64,000 nucleotides of DNA from Tissierellales bacterium (GTDB lineage Bacteria > Bacillota > Clostridia > Tissierellales > Sedimentibacteraceae), in the NCBI GenBank assembly GCA_018433765.1, contig JAHDQO010000007.1, positions 124,001 to 188,000 of the forward strand. The letters run 5' to 3'. The translations under genes were made by a program, and so were the position numbers. The notes below the pieces were generated by a model that worked only from the letters and a program-made list of their open reading frames with translations, did no database searches and was not told where the DNA came from. Every line of letters starts with the position of its first letter. Position 1 is the first letter of the stretch. Of this stretch, positions 17,336-25,608 are shown piece by piece.

Positions 17336-18823
17336 TTATATATTTAACAATTTTATTATTGTATCTTTCATTTCAGATGTTTTACATAAACTTTCATGCA
17401 GTATAGGTTTTTTTTCTATTCCCATTAAATTATCAGGAATTCCAAAACCTGTCTTTTCTGAAAGTTCGTACATTAAATTAAATTCATTTTTATCATGTTT
17501 ACCGAAAATTGCTTTATACACACTCCCAGCAAATTTAAAAGGACTAGCAGTTGATAGTACTATATTTTTAGTCTTATCACCTGTTTCATCTTTATAATCT
17601 TCTAATACTTTACATGCAACAGCAGTATGCGTATCTATTAAATAATTATCTTTTTCATATACTTCCCTGATTGTCTTCGTAATTTCACTTTCTTTTGCAT
17701 AACCTGCAAAAAATATTTCTTCAATTTTTTGTTTTATGCTATTTTCTACTTCGTATTTTCCTTTTTGTACCAGATTCATCATTAAATCTTTAACCATTTC
17801 ATTATTATTATCACTCATATAATATAATAGCCTCTCAAGGTTACTTGATACCAATATATCCATCGATGGAGATATTGTTTTATAAAACTCTCTATTAGCA
17901 TCATAAACACCTGTCTTTATAAAATCGTATAAAACATTGTTCTTATTAGATGCACATATTAGTTTGTTAATTGGAAGACCTAGCAATTTTGCATAATATC
18001 CAGCTAAAATGTTTCCAAAGTTTCCTGTAGGTACTACAAAATTAACTTTTTCATCTTTTTGTATTTCTCCAGTTTCAAGTAGTTGTATATATGAATAAAA
18101 ATAATAAACTATCTGAGGAATTAATCTTCCTATATTTATTGAATTTGCTGATGAAAATCTCTTTTGGTTATCAGCTAATATTTTTTTCATATTATTGTCT
18201 GTAAAAATATTCTTTACACCTGTTTGTGCATCATCAAAATTTCCTTCTATAGCAGAAACAAATGTATTGTTTCCTTCTTGTGTAAGCATTTGTGCTTTCT
18301 GAACTTGACTAACACCTTCATCAGGATAAAAAACAATTATTTTTGTTCCTTTAACATTTTTAAATCCCTCTAAAGCTGCCTTACCTGTATCTCCTGAAGT
18401 TGCAGTAAGAATTACTACTTCTTCTTTAATTTTGTTTATTCCAAAAGACGTTGTTATTAAATAAGGTAATATAGATAATGCTACATCTTTAAACGCTGAT
18501 GTTTTGCCATGAAATAATTCAAGTATATATTTATCTCCTACTTTTACAATAGGAGTAATATTTTTCGAACTAAATTTATTATTATAGGCTTTAGAAACGC
18601 AATATCCAATTTCTTTATCTGAAAAATCATTTAACATTTCTTTTAGGATTTTGTAAGCTATTTCATGATAATTCTTTCCTACTAATTCATTAACATCTAT
18701 ATTAATTATATCTAAATCTCTCATTACATACAGTCCGCCATCAGGAGATATTCCATTTAAAACTGCTTCAGAAGCTGTCACATTAACATTACAATCTCTT
18801 GTACTTTCATAAATTTTTTTCAT
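17336..18823 (-). CDS. thrC: Threonine synthase
   Basis: 495 residues, the long form of this PLP enzyme. The N-terminus (YESTRDCNVNVTASEAVLNG), the PLP lysine region (LFHGKTSAFKDVALSILPYL) and TATSGDTGKAALEGF are characteristic. It converts O-phosphohomoserine to threonine and phosphate. AGGAGG precedes the ATG. First gene of the minus-strand operon thrC-thrB-ACT-patatin, divergent from hom. Confidence 0.96.
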   Translation of the reverse strand: MKKIYESTRDCNVNVTASEAVLNGISPDGGLYVMRDLDIINIDVNELVGKNYHEIAYKILKEMLNDFSDKEIGYCVSKAYNNKFSSKNITPIVKVGDKYILELFHGKTSAFKDVALSILPYLITTSFGINKIKEEVVILTATSGDTGKAALEGFKNVKGTKIIVFYPDEGVSQVQKAQMLTQEGNNTFVSAIEGNFDDAQTGVKNIFTDNNMKKILADNQKRFSSANSINIGRLIPQIVYYFYSYIQLLETGEIQKDEKVNFVVPTGNFGNILAGYYAKLLGLPINKLICASNKNNVLYDFIKTGVYDANREFYKTISPSMDILVSSNLERLLYYMSDNNNEMVKDLMMNLVQKGKYEVENSIKQKIEEIFFAGYAKESEITKTIREVYEKDNYLIDTHTAVACKVLEDYKDETGDKTKNIVLSTASPFKFAGSVYKAIFGKHDKNEFNLMYELSEKTGFGIPDNLMGIEKKPILHESLCKTSEMKDTIIKLLNI

Positions 18824-18842
18824 AAAACCCTCCTGTTTTATG

Positions 18843-18871
18843 TTGCATAACTTTTTTTACTATGATATACT
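18843..18871 (+). promoter_or_regulatory. Sigma-A-type promoter of hom
   Basis: TTGCAT (18843-18848), a 17-base spacer and TATACT (18866-18871) form a good housekeeping promoter. Initiation near 18878 would leave a 5' leader of about 65 bases before the hom ATG. Confidence 0.6.
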
Positions 18872-18890
18872 GTTTTAAATTATATTACAA
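18862..18890 (-). promoter_or_regulatory. Probable promoter of the thrC operon
   Basis: On the minus strand, TTGTAA (18890-18885), 17 bases, TATCAT (18867-18862). It overlaps the hom promoter face to face, so one regulator or RNA polymerase interference could link both transcripts. Confidence 0.5.
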
Positions 18891-18942
18891 GTGTTTTTTT
18901 ATAAAAAACATTTTTTTTAGTGTTATTAGAAAGGAGCACAAT

Positions 18943-20169
18943 ATGATAAAAATAGGATTATTAGGCTTAGGCACTGTAGGAACTGGTGTTTATGAAATTT
19001 TAACAAATAAGTATGACATTGTTAATAATTCGGTTAAAGAAGAATTATCCATTGAAAAAATTCTTGTGAATAATATTAACAAAAAAAGAAATATAAATAT
19101 GGATACTTCTATTTTAACTAATAATATTAATGATATTTTAGATAACAATGATATTGATATTGTTGTTGAACTCATAGGAGGAGTTGACTTAGCCTATAAA
19201 TATATTAAAAGAGCATTATCTTCTGGTAAACATGTTGTTACAGCAAACAAAGCAGTCGTTGCTAAACATATGATAGAATTACATACTGTTGCAAAAAATA
19301 ATAATGTAGGTTTCTTGTATGAAGCAAGTGTTGCAGGAGGTATTCCAATAATTAAGTCTCTTAAGGAATTAATGAAGATAAATAAAATACATTCTATTTC
19401 AGGTATTATAAATGGTACTTCTAATTATATCTTGTCAAGCATGGAACAAGAAAATGTTAGTTTTAAAGAAATTCTAAAAAGAGCGCAAGATTTAGGTTAT
19501 GCTGAATCAGACCCTACAGATGACATTGATGGATATGATATGGCTAGAAAAATTGCTATTTTGTCTTCTTTAGCTTATAAGGTAGAACTAAAGGATTCCG
19601 ATATTAAAACTAGTGGTATTAGAAATATTAAAATTAATGATATTAATTTTTTCAGAAAAATGAAGCTTAGTGTTAAATTGTTTGCATCATCTAATATTAA
19701 AAACAATGCTATAACTGCTGTTGTAGAACCTGTTCTAGTACCTACAAATTCTGTAATTGCACAAGTAAATTCTAACTTAAATATTGTAGATATAGAATGT
19801 GATATACTTGGTAAATATCAACTTATAGGTCAAGGAGCAGGTAAAGACCCTACTGCAAACGCTGTTGTAAGTGATATTTTAGATATTATTAATAAAGAAT
19901 ATGAAGATTTTGAAATAACTCTAAATGAAGAAGTTGCTTTAACTAATGATATAAATGAATTTAAAAATTATTATATAAGATGTTCCTTTGATGATCAATC
20001 AAAAATTGAAAAATGCAAAGACTTTCTTTCCAGCATGTCTCAGGATATTGAAGTTAAAGAAAATGATTTATTCTGCATAACTAATAAAATAAATATTGAT
20101 TCCAAAGATGATTTATTATTAGGGTGTACTAAGTTTTCAAAGAATATCTTCTATGCTAGAATGCAATAA
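18943..20169 (+). CDS. hom: Homoserine dehydrogenase
   Basis: 408 residues. The NAD(P)-binding motif GLLGLGTVGTGVYEIL, then VVTANKAVVAKH, GIINGTSNYILSSM and AQDLGYAESDPTDDIDGYD identify the enzyme. It reduces aspartate semialdehyde to homoserine. The C-terminal ~80 residues form an ACT-like regulatory region. The start at 18943 is set by AAGGAG 7-12 bases upstream; the 27-residue in-frame extension has no ribosome site and is hydrophobic and Phe/Tyr rich. Divergent from the thrC operon, so the window covers hom-thrB-thrC of threonine synthesis. Confidence 0.95.
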   Translation: MIKIGLLGLGTVGTGVYEILTNKYDIVNNSVKEELSIEKILVNNINKKRNINMDTSILTNNINDILDNNDIDIVVELIGGVDLAYKYIKRALSSGKHVVTANKAVVAKHMIELHTVAKNNNVGFLYEASVAGGIPIIKSLKELMKINKIHSISGIINGTSNYILSSMEQENVSFKEILKRAQDLGYAESDPTDDIDGYDMARKIAILSSLAYKVELKDSDIKTSGIRNIKINDINFFRKMKLSVKLFASSNIKNNAITAVVEPVLVPTNSVIAQVNSNLNIVDIECDILGKYQLIGQGAGKDPTANAVVSDILDIINKEYEDFEITLNEEVALTNDINEFKNYYIRCSFDDQSKIEKCKDFLSSMSQDIEVKENDLFCITNKINIDSKDDLLLGCTKFSKNIFYARMQ

Positions 20170-20193
20170 AAAAAGTGCAAATGCACTTTTTTT
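20168..20193 (+). terminator. Intrinsic terminator of hom
   Basis: AAAAAAAGTGC, loop AAAT, GCACTTTTTTT, immediately after the hom stop. Confidence 0.85.
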
Positions 20194-20327
20194 TATATTT
20201 AAAGTTTATATATTTCTTAAAATGTTTCTCAATTATTATCAAAAGTATTATAATATGTTTATGAGATAAAAGTTTAATTACAGAATCTTTATTCTATTCT
20301 AAATGATTTTGAAAGGAATGAAAAAAT

Positions 20328-21479
20328 ATGAAATATATAAGTATTTTAGGATCAACAGGTTCAATTGGTACACAGACTCTTGAAGTAGTTTCTAGTAATA
20401 TGGATAAGCTAAAAGTATGTGCTATTTCCGGTAATGAAAATATTGATTTGCTCCATAAACAAATACATATATTTAAACCTAATATATGTGCTGTCATGAA
20501 CAAGGAAAAAGCTATAGAATTAAAGAAAAGATTAGGTAATGGAGAAACAACAGAAATCGTCTCAGGAATTGAAGGACTTATAACTGTAAGTACATACGAA
20601 AAATCAGATATAATAGTTACCGCCGTTTCTGGCATGATAGGTCTACGTCCTACTATTGAAGCTCTTAGATTGGGTAAAACTGTAGCCTTAGCCAATAAAG
20701 AAACCTTAGTAGCAGGTGGTAGTTACGTTATGGAAGCAGCAAGAAAATATAATTCTAAAATTCTTCCTGTTGATAGCGAACACAGTGCAATTTTCCAATC
20801 GTTGATGGGAAACAGTTATAAAGATATTAGTAAAATAATATTAACTGCATCGGGTGGACCTTTTAGAGGAAAGAAAATAAATGAATTAGAACATGTTTCT
20901 GTTTCTGATGCATTAAATCATCCAAACTGGTCTATGGGTAAAAAAATTACTATAGACTCTGCTACATTGATGAATAAAGGATTAGAAGTAATAGAAGCCA
21001 AATGGCTATTTAATGTTGAGCCTTCTCAAATAGAAGTAGTAGTTCATCCTCAAAGTATACTTCACTCTGCTGTAGAATATATAGATCATTCAGTTATTGG
21101 ACAATTTGGTTGTCCTACAATGAAAACACCTATACAAGTTGCTTTATTTTATCCCGAAAGAATAGAAAACGATTATAAAAGTTTAAGTTTATCTGAAATA
21201 AGAAAGCTTACATTTGAAAAGCCAGATTTAAAAACTTTTAAGTGTTTAAAATTAGCATATGATGCTATTGAAGCAGGAGGAACAATGCCGGCTGTGTTAA
21301 ATGCATCTAATGAAGTAGCTGTTGATTTATTTTTAAGAAACAAAATTAAATTTCTTGATATAGGAAATATCAATGAAAGAATAATGTCATTACATAAACC
21401 TCAGAAAATAGACTGTTTAGATGTAATTTTAGAAGCCGAAAGTTGGACTAGAAAAACAGTACTAAATCAAATACTATAG
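20328..21479 (+). CDS. dxr: 1-deoxy-D-xylulose-5-phosphate reductoisomerase
   Basis: 383 residues. The NADPH-binding start ISILGSTGSIGTQTLEVV, LANKETLVAGG, PVDSEHSAIFQ with the metal-site acids, LTASGGPFRG, and LNHPNWSMGKKITIDSATLMNKGLEVIEA (key segment NHPNWSMGKK) are diagnostic. It converts DXP to MEP, the committed step of the non-mevalonate isoprenoid pathway. In many Firmicutes dxr is followed by rseP/ispG; here it is alone and ends at a terminator. Confidence 0.97.
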   Translation: MKYISILGSTGSIGTQTLEVVSSNMDKLKVCAISGNENIDLLHKQIHIFKPNICAVMNKEKAIELKKRLGNGETTEIVSGIEGLITVSTYEKSDIIVTAVSGMIGLRPTIEALRLGKTVALANKETLVAGGSYVMEAARKYNSKILPVDSEHSAIFQSLMGNSYKDISKIILTASGGPFRGKKINELEHVSVSDALNHPNWSMGKKITIDSATLMNKGLEVIEAKWLFNVEPSQIEVVVHPQSILHSAVEYIDHSVIGQFGCPTMKTPIQVALFYPERIENDYKSLSLSEIRKLTFEKPDLKTFKCLKLAYDAIEAGGTMPAVLNASNEVAVDLFLRNKIKFLDIGNINERIMSLHKPQKIDCLDVILEAESWTRKTVLNQIL

Positions 21480-21480
21480 T

Positions 21481-21514
21481 AAAAGGGCTGCTTATTATTC
21501 TCAGCCCCTTTTAT
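21481..21514. terminator. Terminator between dxr and the corrinoid ABC operon
   Basis: AAAAGGGCTG and CAGCCCCTTTT flank a short loop, with one bulged C. It is placed between convergent genes; the T-run favours dxr. Confidence 0.7.
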
Positions 21515-22766
21515 TATATATTTTGCTATTAAGTTTTTCGAAAACCTTTTTCAAATTCATTGCATAAAAAACATTTTCTTTCTGCTTAAGTTTATCTATT
21601 ATTTTATCACATTCACCGTCTACATAATCTCTATTTATAGTATGAAGGATTATTATTTCCTTATCCTTCACTTCTTCGAGCTGTTTTATATTAGCTAAAT
21701 TTCCCCAACCTACAGGAACATCAGTAAGAATAATTATATCTGCTCGCTTTATATATTCTTTATTCTTCTTAATAGATTCTGCTGAAAACTCAGTAAATGG
21801 ACTTTCACTAATATAATCAATGTTTAAGCTTTTGCATAATTCTAAATCACTATCACCTTCATTAATTATTCCACAACTAATATTATATCTTTGTGAATAC
21901 AATTTCTCTATAATATATTCACCCGTACCTCCACCGCACATTACATGTACATTAACATTTTTTCCTTTACAAGCTCTTCTAACTCTTAGTGGAACTATTT
22001 CTTTAAATGAAAGTAATTTATTATCTCTAACAACCATTTCCATATCATACACTTTAGATAATACCTTTTCAGTCAGCACTTCCTTCGGTTTTCCTTCTTT
22101 AAAAATTTGACCTTTATTCAATAGAATAAGTCTATCACTAAATCTTGAAGCTAGATTTAAATCATGCATCACAGCTAATACAGTAAGTCCATTTTCTCTG
22201 TTAAGCCAATATATCAGCTCTAATAATTCCAATTGATGATGAATATCTAAATTTGACGTAGCTTCATCTAATATTAATATTTCAGGTTCTTGTGCTAAAG
22301 CTCTAGCTGTAACAACTCTTTGTTTTTCTCCTCCACTTAGATTATTAAAGCTTTTGTTTCTAAATTGTAAAGTATTAGTCTTTCTCAAAGAATTTTCAAC
22401 TATTTTTTTATCTTCACCTTTTTCTTTATGCATCCTTTTCATATATGGATTTCTTCCCATACTAACTATATCTTGTACTGTAAAGTTAAAAGGTATGTTA
22501 TATTCTTGTGGAACAAAGCCAATGATTTTAGCACGTTCTTTATGTAAAAATGAATTGATATCTTTACCATTTAAATATATATATCCATTATTAATTTCAA
22601 TACTTCTAGTTATTGCTTTTAATATAGTAGATTTTCCTGCACCGTTCGGTCCTATTACACTAACAAATTCTCCTTTTTTAATGTCAAGACTTATATTATC
22701 TATTATTTTCACATTACCATAATTTATTGTAATATTATTCAATTCTACAACTTTTTGAGCTAACAT
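21501..22766 (-). CDS. Corrinoid/iron-type ABC transporter ATP-binding protein with C-terminal extension
   Basis: 421 residues. Residues ~7-250 form a FecE/BtuD-type ATPase: Walker A GPNGAGKST, signature LSGGEKQR, Walker B ILILDEATSNLD and the switch His in MHDLNLA. Residues ~262-421 are an extra Rossmann-like domain (VNVHVMCGGGTGEYIIEKL, ADIIILTDVPVGWGNL) absent from ordinary BtuD; I do not know its function. The ATG shares one base with the permease stop (TGATG), with GGAGG upstream. Together with the riboswitch at 25200 it probably energises cobalamin or corrinoid import. Confidence 0.88.
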   Translation of the reverse strand: MLAQKVVELNNITINYGNVKIIDNISLDIKKGEFVSVIGPNGAGKSTILKAITRSIEINNGYIYLNGKDINSFLHKERAKIIGFVPQEYNIPFNFTVQDIVSMGRNPYMKRMHKEKGEDKKIVENSLRKTNTLQFRNKSFNNLSGGEKQRVVTARALAQEPEILILDEATSNLDIHHQLELLELIYWLNRENGLTVLAVMHDLNLASRFSDRLILLNKGQIFKEGKPKEVLTEKVLSKVYDMEMVVRDNKLLSFKEIVPLRVRRACKGKNVNVHVMCGGGTGEYIIEKLYSQRYNISCGIINEGDSDLELCKSLNIDYISESPFTEFSAESIKKNKEYIKRADIIILTDVPVGWGNLANIKQLEEVKDKEIIILHTINRDYVDGECDKIIDKLKQKENVFYAMNLKKVFEKLNSKIYNKRG

Positions 22767-23803
22767 CAAAATACCTCCTTCTTTTTACTTCTAAGAAGGT
22801 AAACAAAGAACGGTCCACCCAATATTGCAGTAATAATTCCTACAGGTATTTCTTGAGATAATACACTTCTAGCAATAGTATCACATAAAATCATTAAAAT
22901 ACCTCCTGTTATAAATGTAACTGGTAGTAAAACTTTATGGTTAGGTCCTGTAAATAATCTTACTACATGTGGTATTATTAACCCAACAAAACCTATTATT
23001 CCTGAAACAGAAACTACCGCTGCTGTTACAACTGCACTTATGGTTAATAGAATTTTTTTTGTTCTCTCAACATTAACTCCTAAATTATTAGCTGTATCTT
23101 CTCCTAAAAGTAATAAGTCTAAATCTCTAGAATAGTAATATATAATTAAACATCCTATTATTACATATGGAAGTATTGTATTAAACTGAGTCCAACCTTT
23201 TCCTGACAGTGAACCTAAAGTCCAAAATATGATTTTATACATATCTCTATTATAAAATATCATTAATAAAGATGTTAAAGCAGTTAGAAATTGACCTATA
23301 GCAATACCACTTAGCAAAAGTGTTGTCATAGGAACTTTTTTCCCGATTTTTGCAACATTGTACACTAGAAAAACGACTGTTACAGCACCTACAAATGCCA
23401 TAATTGAAATAAATGAAAGGCCTAAAATATTAAAAGTTATTTTACTTGTTATACCTATTGTAGCTCCAAATGCAGCTCCAGATGATACCCCTATTACGTA
23501 CGGATCTGCCATAGGATTCTTTAACAATCCTTGATATGCTGCACCTGATACAGATAATGCTCCACCTACTAATAAACCTATTAAAACTCTAGGAAACCTT
23601 ACTGTCCAAATAATTGTCTGTGCATATTTAGGAATACTGCTTAAATCTATACCTAAATTAAATACTTTGTTTAAAAGTATTTTTATTACATCTGTATATG
23701 TAACCTTTGAAGCACCAATACAGCTGCAAATAATTATAACAAAAAATAATAATATAATTATTGCAGAAAAGATTATATATTTCTTATTCTTCACTTGTCT
23801 CAC
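22766..23803 (-). CDS. FecCD/BtuC-family ABC permease
   Basis: 345 residues with about nine to ten membrane helices. TIIWTVRFPRVLIGLLVGGA, LSVSGAAYQGLLKNPMADPY, VIGVSSGAAFGATIG and VSGIIGFVGLIIPHVVRLF are the classic FecCD motifs. It forms the membrane channel of a B12 or siderophore-type importer. The start is GTG at 23803 (a second GTG is at 23794), with only a weak purine-rich site. It is separated from the binding-protein gene by 347 bases containing hairpin repeats, unusual inside such an operon. Confidence 0.9.
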   Translation of the reverse strand: MRQVKNKKYIIFSAIIILLFFVIIICSCIGASKVTYTDVIKILLNKVFNLGIDLSSIPKYAQTIIWTVRFPRVLIGLLVGGALSVSGAAYQGLLKNPMADPYVIGVSSGAAFGATIGITSKITFNILGLSFISIMAFVGAVTVVFLVYNVAKIGKKVPMTTLLLSGIAIGQFLTALTSLLMIFYNRDMYKIIFWTLGSLSGKGWTQFNTILPYVIIGCLIIYYYSRDLDLLLLGEDTANNLGVNVERTKKILLTISAVVTAAVVSVSGIIGFVGLIIPHVVRLFTGPNHKVLLPVTFITGGILMILCDTIARSVLSQEIPVGIITAILGGPFFVYLLRSKKKEVF

Positions 23804-24150
23804 TTCTTTTTATAATTAATAATGCAAAACGAGTAATTAGTAATGAATAACTAGTAATATCGAGTAATTTTTTTATAAAAAATTTAGTATTTTACACCTA
23901 TATATTATCCCTAGTTCTCACTACTAGTTTCTTGTTCATTGTTTTAACTGTTTTACATAAATAAAACTTCCATGTTCCTAGTTACTCGTTTCTCGTTTTT
24001 ATTTTGTTTTACGTCAGTAAAACCACCATGTTCCTAGTTACTCATTTCTCGTTTCTCGTTCAATAAGAAAGGTCAGCTATTTAAACGTTACTTGGGAGAT
24101 ACGATTTGATTAGCTGACCAATTGTATATCAGACTTAGCAGTCTAACATT
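23804..24150. repeat. Intergenic repeat cluster inside the corrinoid transport operon
   Basis: Two tandem ~56-base units start at 23950 and 24006. Each has a short hairpin (GTTTTACATAAATAAAAC; GTTTTACGTCAGTAAAAC), then CCATGTTCCTAGTTACTC and TTTCTCG. Upstream, 23828-23868 carries ACGAGTAATTAGTAATG and AACTAGTAATATCGAGTAA, resembling the reverse complement of the CTAGTTACTCG part, so the cluster has a fold-back character. No ORF is present. Related hairpins followed by TTCCAT or TTCAAT are at 38940 and 40087. Confidence 0.75.
24071..24119 (-). terminator. Possible attenuating stem-loop after the binding-protein gene
   Basis: GGTCAGCTA (24071-24079) pairs with TAGCTGACC (24111-24119), with a 31-base loop. 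On the minus strand it lies just after the btuF-like stop and is followed by TTTCTTATT. It may lower transcription of the permease and ATPase relative to the binding protein. Confidence 0.45.
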
Positions 24151-25104
24151 CTATTTTTCGTAAAAAGCTTCAGGATGTATTGAACTCGCTATCTGCTCTA
24201 ATGCTTCTATAATTCTAGGTCCAGGTATAGTAATAATATCTGGATTTAGAAAATAAATTCTATCATCTTTAATTGCAGATATATCCTCATAACCTTCTCT
24301 AGCTTTAATATCATCTACAGTTTTATACCCATCATCACCAGTAATATAAACTTGAGGATCTTTCTCTATAAGCTTTTCTAGGCTGTATTCAGCATATGCT
24401 GACTCAGCATCACCTGCTATGTTTTCTCCTTTAACCAAAGTAATCATCTCATCCATAAAACTTCCGGGACCAGATGACATTAGAGGTTCATGCCATACTT
24501 CATAAAATACTCGCTTTAAATCACAGTTAGCAACTCTTTCTACTATATCCTTCTGTTTACCTCTCATATCTTCTACCAAGCTTGCAGCTGGTTCTTCTTT
24601 ATTTAAAGCTTTTCCAATAGTTTTTATACTTTTATAAACACTTTCTAAATCACTAGGTATTATCATTATTACTTTTGTACCTGCTTCTTCTATCTGATTC
24701 TTTACATCATCAGTAATATAGCCAGTAATAAGTAAATCAGTTTCTAATTCAATTACTTTTTCAATATTTGGAGTATTAAAGCCTCCTATTTTTTCTATAT
24801 CTAAAGCTGCCTCTGGATAGTTGCAGTGATCAGTTACTCCAACTAGTTTATCCTCTGCGCCTAATGCAAATATTATTTCTGTATTGCTTGGTGCTGTTGA
24901 AGCAACCTTCTTAGGCTCTTCTTCTAAAACAATTTCATTTCCTGCATCATCAACAATTGTAACAGGATAGTATGGAGTCTCCACCTTCTCTTGAGGTTCA
25001 TTTTCTCCTGTTTGTGCATTTGCAGGTTGTTCATTTTTATTACATGCAACTATTGAAAATAATATAGTTAGAATTAATAATAAACTCAAAATCTTTTTTT
25101 TCAT
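24151..25104 (-). CDS. btuF: Corrinoid-type ABC transporter substrate-binding lipoprotein
   Basis: 317 residues. A lipoprotein signal with lipobox SIVAC (Cys21) is followed by an acidic linker and a class III periplasmic-binding fold: KKVASTAPSNTEIIFALGAE, LVGVTDHCNYP, KIGGFNTPNIEKVIELETDL, and the C-terminal PGPRIIEALEQIA. It captures substrate outside the membrane and delivers it to the FecCD permease. Substrate assignment to cobalamin or corrinoids rests on the riboswitch directly upstream; the fold alone would also allow a siderophore. AGGAGG precedes the ATG. Confidence 0.88.
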   Translation of the reverse strand: MKKKILSLLLILTILFSIVACNKNEQPANAQTGENEPQEKVETPYYPVTIVDDAGNEIVLEEEPKKVASTAPSNTEIIFALGAEDKLVGVTDHCNYPEAALDIEKIGGFNTPNIEKVIELETDLLITGYITDDVKNQIEEAGTKVIMIIPSDLESVYKSIKTIGKALNKEEPAASLVEDMRGKQKDIVERVANCDLKRVFYEVWHEPLMSSGPGSFMDEMITLVKGENIAGDAESAYAEYSLEKLIEKDPQVYITGDDGYKTVDDIKAREGYEDISAIKDDRIYFLNPDIITIPGPRIIEALEQIASSIHPEAFYEK

Positions 25105-25119
25105 AAGCTCCTCCTAATA

Positions 25120-25143
25120 AAAAATACCGACTATATAAGTCGG
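25120..25143 (-). terminator. Expression-platform terminator of the cobalamin riboswitch
   Basis: On the minus strand CCGACT (25143-25138), loop TATAT, AGTCGG (25132-25127), then TATTTTTTATT. It lies between the aptamer and the btuF start, which indicates control by transcription termination. Confidence 0.8.
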
Positions 25144-25199
25144 GAATATATATAAGATTTTTTATTCATATACATTCCTCCCACCGAAGACGTAATATT

Positions 25200-25345
25200 A
25201 TCTTTTAGGCAGGTCTCCTGGCTCATGCATCATTCTCCTTCTATCCTTCCCAGTCTCCCAGTGGAACATAAGAATTTGTCAGCATTTACAGTAGCGGGGG
25301 CTGCAGTGGGTTTTAACCACTTTCCCTATTATGTATAAAACACCT
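25200..25345 (-). ncRNA. Cobalamin riboswitch (aptamer)
   Basis: The minus strand reads AATAGGGAAAGTGGTT, GCAGCCCCCGCTACTGTAA, and ends with GAGCCAGGAGACCTGCCT. These correspond to the conserved 5' block, the CCCGCNACTGT core and the B12 box of the cobalamin aptamer, in the right order and spacing. A Rho-independent hairpin follows at 25127-25143. Adenosylcobalamin or a related corrinoid should reduce expression of the downstream importer. Confidence 0.95.
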
Positions 25346-25608
25346 AAAAGAGATTTTGTTTTGTATCAAAATAATAACACATATGCTTTTTGAAAGCAAT
25401 AGATTTTTAAGCGCTGAATTTAAATGTGTTGAAATTAAAATATTAGTTTATCTTTTTTTCTTACATGTTATAATATTGTACATAAAACTAAATATATATA
25501 AAATAATAATAAAAACAGTCGAAAAAGCAACTAACAATTAACAGTAAATTATTAGTAGAATAATGCTTTCTAGTTATATTGATAAAACATGAAAGGATGA
25601 AATTAAAT
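25346..25608. other. Intergenic region between riboswitch and folC
   Basis: AT-rich DNA that must hold the promoter of the riboswitch transcript (minus) and of folC (plus). An open frame of 61 codons at 25356-25541 has no ribosome site and low complexity, so I do not call it. Nothing else stands out. Confidence 0.4.

Noticed and set aside
23950-24056. CRISPR array
   Set aside because: Only two tandem units with short hairpins, no spacer of uniform length and no cas genes.
25356-25541. 61-codon open frame upstream of folC
   Set aside because: No ribosome-binding site, hydrophobic low-complexity sequence, and overlap with the 5' region of the riboswitch transcript.
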